NCBI GenBank assembly: GCA_963825565.1
Contig: CAWGTW010000004.1
Span: forward strand, 310,001-374,000
Origin: JBFGCT01 sp963825565
Lineage (GTDB): Bacteria > Actinomycetota > Acidimicrobiia > Acidimicrobiales > Ilumatobacteraceae
Reading direction: 5' to 3'
Length of the DNA stretch: 64,000 bases
Below are positions 48,191 to 58,249 of this stretch, one piece after another. Numbering within the stretch: position 1 is the first letter of the stretch; every line of letters starts with the position of its first letter. The notes under the pieces were generated by a model. It made no database searches, had not been told where the DNA came from, and saw nothing but the letters and a program-made list of their open reading frames with translations. A program made the translations under genes and the position numbers.

Positions 48191-49127
48191 TCAACGCGGG
48201 GCGTCGGGCGGGACCGCGCCGTCGTGATCGATCGCCGGATCGATCGCCGCTTGCGCGGCGCGGTCGGCCGCGGCGCGCATCGCCTTGCCGTCGAGGCGGT
48301 CCTGGTTCCAGCGGTGGATGCTCCAGCCGATCAGGGCGCCGAGCCCGAACACGGCGAGGCCGCCGATGCCGTCGAGCCAGAAGTGGTTGGCGGTGACGAC
48401 GATGGCGAAGAGCGTGATCGCGGGGTACAGCAGCACCGCGGCCTTGGCCCAGCGGCGGGTGAGAAGGGGCCAGACGGCGATCGCGCACCAGGCCGACCAT
48501 CCGATGTGCAGGCTCGGCATGGCCGCGTACTGGTTGGAGATCGTCGCCACCGTGTCGGAGTCGAACGACCAGGGTCCGCCGTACTCCTTCAGGGTGTCGA
48601 CGAACCCGAACGTGCCGTCGTCGCCGCGCAGGTTGCTCCGCAGGCACTCGCCGCCGAACTCGACCGGGTTGGCCGCCGGGCACTTCTCGTCGAGCAGCCG
48701 CGGAGGCATCAGCGGGAACCACGCCGAACCCGATGATCGCCAGCGCGGTCATCACCGCGAGGGTGTTGCGCCACTGCGGGAACACGTCGGCCCGCCTGAT
48801 GTAGAGCAGCACGAAGACGCCGAGCGTGACGATGAAGTGCGCGGTGCCGTAGTACACGTTCCAGAACTGGATGAACGTGCGGTAGGGCAGGAACCAGCCT
48901 TGCACGGTCGACTCGTGGTAGAGGCCGAGCCACTGCTCGAGGCCGATGATGCGCTCCGCGTTGGTGAACGCCTGCTCTGGGATGCCGTCGGCGGCGATCT
49001 TGTTCGAGCCGAACTGGTTGCGGGTCCAGGAGTAGACCGCGTAGAAGCTCGCGACGATGAACGCCTCTTTCCACCAGTACACGCGGTGTTGGCGCTCCGG
49101 CGGGAGGTCGACCTCCGCAACCTGCAT
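48191..49127 (-). CDS. PAP2-superfamily membrane phosphatase/inositolphosphotransferase-like (frameshifted)
   Basis: About 311 residues with six hydrophobic segments. The PAP2/Aur1-type motifs are near the C-terminus: MPSLHIGWSAW (conserved Ser-His) and ANHFWLDGIGG. The early WFLPYRTFIQFWNVYYGTAHF fits the PAP2_3 branch found in actinobacteria. One extra C in a C-run at 48710-48716 splits it (VVP-LMPPRLLDE restored). TACCGT (49137-49142, minus strand) lies 9 nt before the ATG. Confidence 0.82.
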
Positions 49128-49165
49128 CGTTCCCCTACGGTACTCGCGCTGTACGGTCGTCTGAC

Positions 49166-50788
49166 ATGGCGTTGGTCGAGGGGCATGCTGGCGAGCAGGC
49201 GGTGGCGGCGATGGCGTCGTTCGGCACCGACACGATGTTCACGTTGAACGGAGGTCACATCTGGCCGCTCTACGACGCTGCCCGCAATCAGGGGATGCGG
49301 GTGATCGACGTCCGCCACGAGCAGTCGGCGACGTTTGCCGCCGAGGCGTACGCCAAGCTGACGCGCCGGCCCGGCTTCGCCGCGCTCACCGCCGGACCGG
49401 GGATCACCAACGGCGTCTCGGCGGTCACGTCGGCGTGGTTCAACGGGTCGCCGCTCGTCGTCATGGGTGGCCGGGCGCCCCAGGGTCGATGGGGAGCCGG
49501 ATCGCTGCAGGAGCTCGACCACCTCCCGATCCTCGAGTCGATCACCAAGTCGGCGCGGACCGTGACCGACCCCGAACAGGCCGGGCTGCTCGTCAACGAG
49601 GCGGCGTGGCTCGCCTGCGAACCGCACCGTGGGCCGACGTTCCTCGACTTCCCGCTCGATGTCTTCGGCCCGTCGGTGGGCGAGGTCCCTGCACCGGGTG
49701 ACACGCTCGGGCACGGCGCCGCGCCGGACCCCGATCTCGTGGCTCGGCTGGCGACGCTGGTCGCCCGCGCCGAACGCCCGGCGTTCTTCGTCGGCTCCGA
49801 CGTGTACTGGGCGGGGGCATCGGCAGAACTGGCGGCGGCGGCGGAGCGACTGCGGGTTCCCTGCTTCTTCAACGGGATGGGACGCGGCGTGCTCCCGGCC
49901 GATGCCGAGCTGGCCTTCCTGCGCACCCGCGGGTTGCTCAAACAGCGCGCCGACCTCGTCGTCGTGATCGGCACCCCGCTCGATTTCCGGCTCGGCTTCG
50001 GCCGCTTCGGCGCGGCGACGGTCACCCACGTGGTCGACGCCCGCTCCGAGCAGGCCGACCATGTCGACGTGCTGACCGTCGTCGGCGACATCACGGCGAC
50101 GCTGCGCGGGCTGGCCGAGCATGCCGGCGCGGCGGTCGACCACGACGGGCTGGATCGCCGAGTTGCGCGACGCCGAGTCGTCGGCGGCGACGTCGGAGGA
50201 CGGCGCTGCTCGAGGCCGCCGACGACCCGATTCGGCCGAGCCGGATCTACGGCGAGTTGCGGCGACGCCTCGAACGCGATGCCGTCGTGATCTGCGACGG
50301 TGGTGACTTCGCGTCGTACGCCGGCAAGTTCATCGAGGTGTTCGAGCCGGGGTGCTGGCTCGACACCGGGCCGTACGGCTGCCTCGGCAACGGGTTCGGC
50401 TACGCGATCGCCGCGCGCGACGGTCCGACCGTCGGCTCAGATCGTGCTGCTGCTCGGCGACGGGGCGGCCGGGTTCGGGCTGATGGACGTCGACTCGCTC
50501 GTGCGCCACGGCCTGCCGGTGGTGATCATCGTCGGCAACAACGGCATGTGGGGCCTGGAGAAGCACCCGATGCAGATGATCTACGGCTGGGACATGGCGT
50601 GCGACCTGCAGCCGGGTTGCCGCTACGACCAGGTGGTGATCGCGCTCGGCGGGGGCGGCGAGATGGTGACATCGCCCGACGGGATCGGACCGGCCCTCGA
50701 CCGGGCGTTCGCCAGCGGTGTGCCCTATCTGGTCAACGTCGTCACCGATCCGGCCGACGTCTACCCGCGATCGAGCAACCTCGGCTGA
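49166..50788 (+). CDS. Thiamine-pyrophosphate enzyme, acetolactate synthase/oxalyl-CoA decarboxylase-like (frame broken)
   Basis: About 540 residues of the POX/DC family. N-terminal pyrimidine domain with the activating Glu in VRHEQSATFAAEAYAKL and LTAGPGITNGVSAV, a central domain (VVVIGTPLDFRLGFG), and a C-terminal cofactor domain with GDGAAGFGLMDVDSL ending in VGNN (the GDG-x-NN metal motif). The frame shifts at about 50145, 50215 and 50437; the length is still divisible by three and all blocks are in order. Substrate uncertain. TACGGT (49152-49157) ends 8 nt before the ATG. Confidence 0.8.
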
Positions 50789-50815
50789 ACGGGCGGTCGG
50801 CACGCGACTCGGCGG

Positions 50816-51206
50816 TCAGGTGCAGCACCGCGCCATGAAGCGGTTGATCTCGACCACCACGCGCGTGATCTTGCCCGCCGCGATCAACCCGCCGGCGTCG
50901 CTCGCCGACACCGTGAACTTCAGCCGGCGCCCGTCGATCTTTTCGAGGCACGGCTTCGGCGAAGACCTCGGAACCGACCGGTGTTGGCTGGAGGTGGTCG
51001 AACTGCACGCGCATCCCGACCGTCGTCCATCCCTCGGGCACCGCGCCGGCGATCGCGTTGACGGTCGCCTCCTCGCACAGAGCGATCAGCCGGGGCGAGC
51101 CGAGCACGTCGACCTGTCCCGAGCCGAGCGCACGGGCGGTGTCCTCCTCGGCTACCACTAGCTTCGCGTCGCCCCGCATGCCCGTTTCCATCTGCACGTC
51201 GATCAC
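50816..51206 (-). CDS. FlK-type thioesterase-like hotdog protein (frameshifted)
   Basis: About 129 residues after correction. LGSGQVDVLGSPRLIALCEEATVNAI resembles fluoroacetyl-CoA thioesterase-type hotdog proteins, with VGMRVQFDHLQPTPVGSEV following. One extra base near 50940 hides the C-terminus, which in the next frame reads LEKIDGRRLKFTVSA to MARCCT before a stop at 50816-50818. Probably hydrolyses a small acyl-CoA. Convergent with the TPP-enzyme gene. Confidence 0.75.
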
Positions 51207-51266
51207 GCTAACGCACGGCGAAACGCGAGGGCACCCCCTGTGACCGACGACTCGATGACGGTTCGG

Positions 51267-52484
51267 TCACGGAGTGTGAGCGCTCGGCGCCACGAAGTCG
51301 CCGAGCGTTTCGAACGTCCTGCTCAGCGAGTCCTGAAGGCGCCTGCGGTACCCGTCTCCGATCGACGGATCGTCGCAACTCGGCGAGCACGTCGCGGATC
51401 ACCCAGCCGTTGTCCTTGTCGACCCAGGTCGGCCGGACGCTCGGCGCTGCGACCTCGACCACCGTGCCGCCGAACCCGTCGTCGGCCACCGTGATCGGGA
51501 ACTCGACGATCGCGGCATCCTGCGTGGACGCCGGCCACCGGTCGCTGACCGGCAGGTTGGACAAGATGTTGCCGAGACCGAACGCGACCCAGACGCCGTT
51601 GATCTGCTCGATCGGCTGCAGGACGTGGGCGTGATGGCCGATGATCAGGTCGACCTCCCCGCTGGCGGTGACCGCCTCGGCGACCTCCCGCTGGCTCGCG
51701 GTCGGGGTCGCCTCGCCCTCGGTGCCCCAGTGCAAGCTGGCGATCACGACGCTCGGCACCCAGCTCGCGGGCGGTCATCGCGTCGCGCGACGATGCGGTC
51801 CGCGTCGATCAGCGGCGCCCGCCAGTCCTCGCCGGGGGGTACGTAGTTGCCGTTGAGCCCATACGTGTACGACAGGTGGCTGATCGCGATGCCGTGCTGC
51901 TCGAACACGCGCGGGCGCGATTCGGGTTCGGTGCGTGCCATCCCCGACTGCGCGACGCCGGCCGCCTCGAGGACGTCGACGGTTCGGATGACGCCGGCCA
52001 CCCCCCGGTCGACCGCGTGGTTGCTCGCCGTCGAGCACCGATCGAACCCGGCGCCGGCGATCGCCTCCGCGATCTCGGGTGGCACGCCGTACAGCGGCGA
52101 GGTCGAGTACTCCTCGCCGACCGGCGCAATCGGCGTCTCGAGGTGACAGATCGCTAGGTCGGCGGAGGCGAGCACCGGCTCGATCTCGGCGAACATCGGC
52201 CCGAAGTCGTACCCGTCGCCGCCGGCGTCGGCCGCGGCCTGCCGCCAGAGCGGGCTGTGGGGCAACACGTCGCCCGTCGCGGCGATCGTGATCGTGCGCA
52301 CACCCGTCGGTACGGTCGAGCCGGCGCCCGGTCTCGCGCCGGCGGCGACCGGATCGGTGGCGCCGGCGAGCGCGGGTTCGCCCGCCCGGTCGCCGGTCGC
52401 CCCCGGCTGCCCACCGTCGCCGAACCCGCAGCCACCGACCGCGAGGAGGCAGAGCGCGGCTGCTGCGAGCCGGGGAGCGTTCAC
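51267..52484 (-). CDS. CapA-family lipoprotein, metallophosphoesterase-like (frame broken)
   Basis: About 405 residues. The lipoprotein signal (APRLAAAALCLLAVGGCGF) is followed by a linker and the PGA_cap/CapA domain: ATGDVLPHSPLW, ICHLETPIAP, TASNHAVDRG, SLHWGTE and IIGHHAHVLQPIE, the last with the conserved metal-site His residues. CapA proteins take part in poly-gamma-glutamate or related capsule synthesis, but the biosynthetic partners capB/capC are absent, so the role is open. Two breaks near 51750-51785 and one near 51360 interrupt the frame; the corrected end reads TFETLGDFVAP. GTG 52484 gives a proper lipobox. Confidence 0.8.
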
Positions 52485-52576
52485 CGTGTGAGCTTCGCGC
52501 AGCGGGTCGGCCGCGGCCAACGCGTGGTCGCTCCGAGTCCGGGAGCGAATCGCCTGCCGCCAGTATCATCGATGCG

Positions 52577-53968
52577 GTGATCGATCAGGATGTCCTCGAA
52601 CGGATCCTCGCCGGAGCCGTCAGCACCGGTGCCGAGTTCGCGGAGGTCTACGCCGAGGACAAACGGTCGACGTCGGCCGGCCTCGACGACGGTCGGGTCG
52701 AGCAGGTGACGAGCGGCCGCGATCGCGGTGCGGGGATCCGCGTGATCGCCGGCGAGACGACCGGGTTCGCCTACACGTCCGACCTCAGCGAGTCCGGCCT
52801 GACCGCCGCGGCGAGCGCCGCCGCGGCGGCGGCGCGTCGGGGTGGAGGCGGCGTGCGGACCGTCGCGCTGACCAGGTCCGAGGCCCACCGGCCCAACGTC
52901 GTCGAGCTCGATCCCGACCAGGTTCCCAAGGCCCGCAAGGTCGAGTTGCTGACGCGCCTCGACGAGGCGGCCCGGTCGTACGGTCCCGAGATCGTCCAGG
53001 TGTCCGCCGGCTACGGCGACAGCCGCAAGCGGGTGCTGATCGCCAACAGCGACGGAGTGCTCGCCGACGACGAGGTGGTACGCACGCTCCTGCGCGTCAC
53101 GGCTGTCGCCGATGGCGATACCGGAATGCAGACCGGGTACCAGTCGATGGGCCACACGACCGGGTTCGAGGTCTTCGACACGATCGACATCGAGGGTCTC
53201 GCCCACGACGCCGCGCGCCAGGCGATCACCAAGCTGCAGGCGCGCCCGGCCCCGTCCGGGGCGATGCCGGTCGTGATCAAGCACGGCACCGGCGGTGTCC
53301 TGTTCCACGAGGCCTGCGGGCACGGCCTGGAGGCCGACCACATCCAGAAGGGCGCCAGCGTCTACACCGGCAAGCTCGGCCAACCCGTCGCCAGCCCGAT
53401 GGTCACGCTCGTCGACGACGGCACGCTGCCCGGTGAGTGGGGCACGCTCGGCATCGACGACGAGGGCCGCCGGACGCAGCGCAACGTGCTGATCGAGAAC
53501 GGTGTGCTCACCGACTACATGTGGGACTTCCTCCGCGCCCGCAAGGAGGGCCGACCGCAGTCGGGGAACGGCCGCCGCCAGAGCTATCAGCACCTCCCGA
53601 TGGTGCGGATGACCAACACGTTCGTGCTCGACGGCCCCGACGACCCCGACGACATCATCGCCTCGACGCCCAAGGGTGTCTATGTCTCCAAGCTCGGTGG
53701 CGGGAGCGTCAACACCGCGTCGGGCGACTTCGTGTTCGGGATGGTCGAGGCCTACCTGATCGAGGATGGCAAGCTGACCGCGCCGCTGCGCGAGGGGAAC
53801 TTGATCGGCAATGGTCCCCAGGTACTGCGCGACATCGACATGCTCGGCAACGACTTCGCGATGGGCAGCCCCGGCACGTGTGGCAAGGACGGCCAGGGTG
53901 TGTCGGTCGGCGACGGTCAGCCGACGCTGCGCGTCAAGTCGCTGACGATCGGCGGGACCGCGGCATGA
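52577..53968 (+). CDS. tldD: TldD metalloprotease subunit
   Basis: 463 residues. The zinc motif HEACGHGLEAD (HExxxH) is at about residue 244, and the surrounding GTGGVLFHEACGH is characteristic of TldD. With TldE it forms a heterodimeric protease that unfolds and digests small peptides, including RiPP precursors. TATCAT (52564-52569) ends 7 nt before the GTG. Overlaps tldE by 4 bp. Confidence 0.95.
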   Translation: MIDQDVLERILAGAVSTGAEFAEVYAEDKRSTSAGLDDGRVEQVTSGRDRGAGIRVIAGETTGFAYTSDLSESGLTAAASAAAAAARRGGGGVRTVALTRSEAHRPNVVELDPDQVPKARKVELLTRLDEAARSYGPEIVQVSAGYGDSRKRVLIANSDGVLADDEVVRTLLRVTAVADGDTGMQTGYQSMGHTTGFEVFDTIDIEGLAHDAARQAITKLQARPAPSGAMPVVIKHGTGGVLFHEACGHGLEADHIQKGASVYTGKLGQPVASPMVTLVDDGTLPGEWGTLGIDDEGRRTQRNVLIENGVLTDYMWDFLRARKEGRPQSGNGRRQSYQHLPMVRMTNTFVLDGPDDPDDIIASTPKGVYVSKLGGGSVNTASGDFVFGMVEAYLIEDGKLTAPLREGNLIGNGPQVLRDIDMLGNDFAMGSPGTCGKDGQGVSVGDGQPTLRVKSLTIGGTAA

Positions 53969-55335
53969 GCGCCGCGGCGGCCGGCCCCGACCTGTTGGCG
54001 CTGGCCGATCGAGTCGTCGCCCAGGCGCAGGCGGGCGAGCAGGTCGAGGCGTTCGTCGCACGCGGCGGGGAGACCGAGGTTCGCGTGTACGACGGCGATG
54101 TCGAGCACTTCGTCTCCGCTCAGAGCGAGGGCGTCGGCATCCGTGTGATCAAGGACGGTCGCACCGGCTTCGCGTACGCCGGGACGCTCGACGACACCGC
54201 GGTCGCCGAGGTGCTGGCCGAGGCGCGGGCCAACGTCGAGTTCGGCACGATCGACGAGCACGCCGCGCTCGCCGACCCCGACGGCGTGTCGACCACCGAG
54301 CAGGCGTTGTGGAGCGACGTGCTCGCCGACTATCCGACCGACCGCAAGATCGACCTCGCCAAGGAGTTGGAGAAGCTCGCCGCCGGCGGCGACCCGCGGG
54401 TGCGTGTCGACGACTCGAACTACGCCGACGCCTGGGGTGAGTCGGCGGTGGCCTCGACGTCGGGGATTCGCCAGACGGGCCGAGAGAACGGCTGCTACGT
54501 CTCGGTGTCGACCCTGGCCGACGAAGGTGACGGTGATGCCGCCGAGACCCAGACCGGCTTCGGCTTCTCGGTCGGGCGGTCGCCGGACGAGTTCGATGTC
54601 GAACGGGCGGCCCGCGAGGCGATCGACCGGGCGACCCGGTTGCTCGGGGCGACCAAGCCGCCGACCAAGCGCCTCACCGTCGTGCTCGACCCGTTCGTCA
54701 CCGCCCAATTCCTCGGGGTGATCTCGGCGACGCTCAACGGCGAGGCGGTCGTCAAGGGCCGCTCGCTGTTCCGCGAACGTCTCGGCGACCAGGTCGCGGC
54801 ACCGATCGTCACGCTGATCGACGATCCGACCAACCCCGAGGCGTACACCGCCACCGACGTCGACGGGGAGGGCCTCGCGGCCCGCCGCAACGTGCTGATC
54901 GACGACGGTGTCCTCCAGCGGTTCGTGCACAATGCGTACTCGGCGCGGCGGGCCGGCACCGTGTCGACCGGCAACGCCACCCGCGGAGGGTTCTCGGGGA
55001 CCCCCGGGGTCGGCTGCCTCGCGCTGTCGCTCGTGCCGGGTGCGCGCACGCAAGACGAGCTCGTCGCCGACATCGACGACGGGCTGCTCGTCCAGCACGT
55101 GCAGGGGCTGCACTCGGGGGTCAACCCGATCAGCGGTGACTTCTCCACCGGGGCTGCGGGGCTGCTGATCTCGGGCGGGGAGCTCGGCGCTCCGGTGCGC
55201 GAGTTCACGATCGCGTCGACGTTGCAGCGGATGCTGCTCGACATCGCCGAGGTCGGTGGCGACATCGAGTGGCTCCCGATGCGGTCGGCCGGCATGAGCC
55301 TGGTGATCCGCGACGTGACGATGTCCGGCGCCTGA
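53965..55335 (+). CDS. tldE: TldE/PmbA protease subunit
   Basis: 456 residues of the PmbA/TldE branch, lacking the HExxxH motif, so it is the non-catalytic partner. Typical blocks: VLDPFVTAQFLGVISATLNGEAV, TGNATRGGFSGTPGVGC, GLHSGVNPISGDFSTGAAGLLI. ATG overlaps the tldD stop, so the two are translationally coupled. No RiPP precursor or modification enzyme was recognised nearby. Confidence 0.93.
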   Translation: MSAAAAGPDLLALADRVVAQAQAGEQVEAFVARGGETEVRVYDGDVEHFVSAQSEGVGIRVIKDGRTGFAYAGTLDDTAVAEVLAEARANVEFGTIDEHAALADPDGVSTTEQALWSDVLADYPTDRKIDLAKELEKLAAGGDPRVRVDDSNYADAWGESAVASTSGIRQTGRENGCYVSVSTLADEGDGDAAETQTGFGFSVGRSPDEFDVERAAREAIDRATRLLGATKPPTKRLTVVLDPFVTAQFLGVISATLNGEAVVKGRSLFRERLGDQVAAPIVTLIDDPTNPEAYTATDVDGEGLAARRNVLIDDGVLQRFVHNAYSARRAGTVSTGNATRGGFSGTPGVGCLALSLVPGARTQDELVADIDDGLLVQHVQGLHSGVNPISGDFSTGAAGLLISGGELGAPVREFTIASTLQRMLLDIAEVGGDIEWLPMRSAGMSLVIRDVTMSGA

Positions 55336-55347
55336 CCGTCAACACCC

Positions 55348-55360
55348 GGTGTCAGACACC
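55348..55360. repeat. Small palindrome GGTGTC-a-GACACC
   Basis: Lies in the 115-bp gap between tldE and uppP, with further half-sites acaccc and aggtgtc at either side. A related ggggtcaggcacc occurs after galU near 59147. Possibly a dispersed intergenic repeat; no function evident. The rest of the gap holds no gene. Confidence 0.55.
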
Positions 55361-55450
55361 AGGTGTCAACGCCTCGTCGAGGTGGTGGACCGCGGGCCCC
55401 ACGATGCGCGGTGCACCACCAATCGATCGAGCCGATAGACAGACGCCCCA

Positions 55451-56281
55451 GTGCCAATCATCCACGCGATCGTGCTCGGCCTCGTGCAGGGGCTGTCGGA
55501 GTTCCTGCCGATCTCGTCGAGCGGGCACCTGCTGCTCGTGCCATGGCTGTTCGGCTGGGACGACTTCGAGTCGGCGAGCGTCGAGAAGACGTTCGCTGTG
55601 GCGCTTCACCTCGGCACGCTGATCGCCGTCGTCGGCTACTTCCGGCGCGACCTGGTCGTGTTCGTGCGGGAGGGCGTGAAGGTGCTGATCCACCCAAGGC
55701 GCCCGGCCCCACCGGAGGGACGCCTCGGATGGTTGTTCGTCTTGGCCACGCTCCCCGCAGCGGTGGTCGGTGCGCTGTTCGAGTCGGCGATCGACGACCG
55801 GCTGGGCACCCCGACGATCATCGCGGTCTCGTTGATCGTGTTCGGTCTGCTGCTCGGTTGGGCCGATCGGCTACCGGGCACGCGCTCGCTGGAGGACTTC
55901 CAGGTCCGCGACGCGCTGGCGGTCGGCGCCGCTCAGGCGTTGGCACTCAATCCCGGGACGTCGCGGTCGGGCATCACGATCACCGCCGGCCGGGCGAGCC
56001 GGTTCGACCGCGACGCTTCCGTGCGGATCAGCTTCCTGATGTCGGTGCCGGTGATCCTCGGGGCGCTGGCGTTCAAGGGTGCCGACCTCGCCGCCGATGG
56101 CATCCCCGACGGGCTCGTCGCACCGATGATCGTCGGGATCGTCACCTCGGCGCTGTCGGGTTGGGTGGCGATCTGGGGTCTGATCAAGTACGTGAGCACA
56201 CGCAGCTTCCTGCCGTTCATCGCGTACCGGATCGCGCTGGGCGTCGTCGTGCTCGTCGTGGTCGCCGCCGGGTGGCGCTGA
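55451..56281 (+). CDS. uppP: Undecaprenyl-diphosphatase
   Basis: 276-residue BacA/UppP integral membrane phosphatase that recycles undecaprenyl pyrophosphate for wall synthesis and gives bacitracin tolerance. Both signature motifs are present: GLSEFLPISSSGHLLL with the catalytic Glu, and LNPGTSRSGITI. GTG start. Works in the same lipid-carrier cycle as wecA and murA products. Confidence 0.95.
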   Translation: MPIIHAIVLGLVQGLSEFLPISSSGHLLLVPWLFGWDDFESASVEKTFAVALHLGTLIAVVGYFRRDLVVFVREGVKVLIHPRRPAPPEGRLGWLFVLATLPAAVVGALFESAIDDRLGTPTIIAVSLIVFGLLLGWADRLPGTRSLEDFQVRDALAVGAAQALALNPGTSRSGITITAGRASRFDRDASVRISFLMSVPVILGALAFKGADLAADGIPDGLVAPMIVGIVTSALSGWVAIWGLIKYVSTRSFLPFIAYRIALGVVVLVVVAAGWR

Positions 56282-56306
56282 TCACCCAACGATCGTTTCG
56301 GTCGGG

Positions 56307-56879
56307 TCACGGCACGTAGAGCAGCGAGGCGGTGTCGCGCCTGGCGGCGTCGGCCACGAGCGCCGCGTCGGCGGGATCGACGGCGACGAACACGATGTCG
56401 TCGATCACCTCGACCACGGTCGCGTCGGCGGCGAGCACGAGGCCCTCTGCGGCGATCCGCACGTCGAGCCCGATCCGTACCTCACGGGCGAGCGGGTCGG
56501 CGATCGGCACGACGATCGTGCCCGGCGACGCACCGGCGGCGGGACCCTCGGGTGGCATGACGTCGGCGGCGACGACGATCTCGCCGAGGTTGATCCGCTG
56601 CGTGGCACGTGCCCCGGGCGGGGGACGGTCGAGAGCGGACGGCGGGATCGCCGCAACCGGAAGTTCGACCGCGCGCGTGGCCAGGACGTCGCCTGGGTCG
56701 TGCTCCCGTACCGCCACGAGGACCTGGTCGAACTCCGCCCAGCGCTCGCGGGCGGCCTCGACGGCTCGCAGTTGACCGCGGACGCCGGCCGCAACCCCGG
56801 CGGCCAGGACGACGACGGCCACCCAGTACACCGACGGGTGGCGGGCAAGGAACAGTCGGGCACGTGCCGCAATCTGCAT
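56307..56879 (-). CDS. Single-pass membrane protein with SAF-like domain
   Basis: 190 residues: one N-terminal hydrophobic helix (YWVAVVVLAAGVAAGV), then an extracellular domain with RAVELPVAAIPPSALDR and ATQRINLGEIVVAADVMP, the SAF/antifreeze-like fold of CpaB/FlgA-type proteins, and later beta-strands. Such proteins often assist Flp pilus assembly, but no tad/flp genes are in the window. ATG 56879 has a ggagag Shine-Dalgarno. Confidence 0.7.
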   Translation of the reverse strand: MQIAARARLFLARHPSVYWVAVVVLAAGVAAGVRGQLRAVEAARERWAEFDQVLVAVREHDPGDVLATRAVELPVAAIPPSALDRPPPGARATQRINLGEIVVAADVMPPEGPAAGASPGTIVVPIADPLAREVRIGLDVRIAAEGLVLAADATVVEVIDDIVFVAVDPADAALVADAARRDTASLLYVP

Positions 56880-57018
56880 GGTCGCTCTCCTCGAGACATC
56901 ACCGCACGCTCGGTGCGGGTTGGTTCGGAGGGCGCCGGCACGGACAACGCTACCGCCGGTCCACCGGGCCATCACGCCGCGGTCGGGGCGACGTCGGGTC
57001 GGCCTTGCTCCGGAGCGG

Positions 57019-57817
57019 TTATGACAGATGGGCGAGCGCGGCGACGATCAGCCGCTGGACGTTGTCGACGTTGTGGCGCATCGTCGCGAACACCGCCTCC
57101 ATCGTGACCGGCTCGTGGCCGTCGACCCCGGCGTCGTAGTCGGTGACCAACGCGACCGTCGCGTAGGGGATGTTCGCCTCGGCGGCGAGGACCGCTTCGG
57201 GGTACCCGGTCATGTTGACGACGTGCCAGCCCATCGCGCGGTACCAGCGACTCTCCGCCCGTGTCGAGAATCGGGGTCCGTTGATCACGACCATCGTGCC
57301 GCCGTCGTGGACCTTCAGCCCGGCGACCTCCGCGGCGAGGAGCGCCGCCCGGACGGCAGGGTGGTACGGCTCGGCGAAGGTCTGGTGATGCACCGGGCCA
57401 TCGGAGCCGGGCGTGCCGTCGCCGGACCCGACGTCGTGGAACGTGTCGCGGCGACCGGCTGTCCGGTCGACGAGTTGGTCGACGACGACGAGCTCGCCGG
57501 GATGCAGGTCGGACTGGAGCGAGCCGACCGAGCAGGGGGCGATGATCGCCCGCACGCCGAGCGACGCCATCGCCCAGACGTTGGCCTGGAACGGGACGTG
57601 GTGGGCGGCGTACTCGTGGTGCTCGCCGTGGCGGGGGAGGAAGGCGACCCGTCGGCCGGCGAGCGTGCCGACGCGCGACCGGTGCAGCGGGTTCGCCGTA
57701 CGGGGTGTGCAGGTGCACGTCCTCGGCATCGGCGAGGAACTCGTAGAAGCCGGATCCGCCGAACACGCCGATCTCGGCTCCCAGCCGGGACGCGCCGTCG
57801 GCGAGCGGGATGAGCAT
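57019..57817 (-). CDS. S-methyl-5'-thioadenosine phosphorylase-like (frameshifted)
   Basis: About 265 residues after correction, PNP/MTAP family. N-terminal GVFGGSGFYEF, the phosphate-site RHGEHHEYAAHHVPFQANVWA, APCSVGSL, INGPRFSTRAESRWY and NMTGYPEAVLAAEA place it with MTA/methylthioinosine phosphorylases rather than classical PNP. One extra base near 57675 splits it (AAPVARSRVGTL restored). Its ATG overlaps the FmdB-like stop (TGATG), indicating coupling. Exact base specificity is unknown. Confidence 0.85.
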
Positions 57818-58222
57818 CAGCCTGCCGACGACGACGACGAGGCGCTCGACGGCGACGAAGCACCAGCGGGCTTCGAGCCGACCGGAGGACTTCGACTCAC
57901 CCGACGACTTCGACTCACCCGACGACTTCGACTCACCCGACGACTTCGACTCACCCGACGACTTCGACTCACCCGACGACTTCGACTCACCCGCCGGCGC
58001 ACCGTCGGACTTGGACCCCGATGCGGGAGCCTTCCCTCGGTTGTCGGTCTTGAAGAAGCCGCTGCCCCTGAACGTGACACCGACGGGTTGGAACACCTTC
58101 TTGACCGCCATCACCTGACCGGACGCCGGATGGGCGACCTCGGTGAGCGTGTCGTCGGTGAACGCCTGCTGCACCTCGATCGTCTCGCCGGTGTCGACGA
58201 ATCTGTAGACATACGTAGGCAT
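57817..58222 (-). CDS. FmdB-like protein lacking zinc-ribbon cysteines, with hexapeptide repeats
   Basis: About 134 residues after removing one extra base near 57870. The N-terminal MPTYVYRFVDTGETIEVQQ and TDDTLTEV follow the FmdB/zinc-ribbon regulatory pattern (MPTYEYRC, then SDDPLTEC), but all four Cys ligands are replaced, so no zinc is expected. The middle KVFQPVGVTFRGSGFF is well conserved. The C-terminus is six SGESKS hexapeptides and a Ser/Ala tail. Without the correction the frame would run straight into the MTA phosphorylase gene; the corrected frame stops at TGA 57817-57819, overlapping the next ATG. Confidence 0.75.
57888..57995. repeat. Six 18-bp tandem repeats inside the FmdB-like gene
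   Basis: Unit gacttcgactcacccgac repeated six times, the last with a terminal variant (cgcc). On the coding (minus) strand each unit encodes one hexapeptide of the Ser/Gly/Glu/Lys type, so copy-number changes stay in frame. Confidence 0.93.
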
Positions 58223-58249
58223 CGAGAATGAAAAGCTATCGTCCGCTGC

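Noticed and set aside
51267..52484. A capsule biosynthesis locus
   Set aside because: Only a CapA-like protein is seen; capB/capC ligase genes are absent.
57019..58222. A single FmdB-MTA phosphorylase fusion protein
   Set aside because: The frames do join, but removing one base gives an FmdB-like Ser/Ala tail with a stop overlapping the phosphorylase ATG (TGATG), the more natural arrangement; other one-base errors nearby support this.
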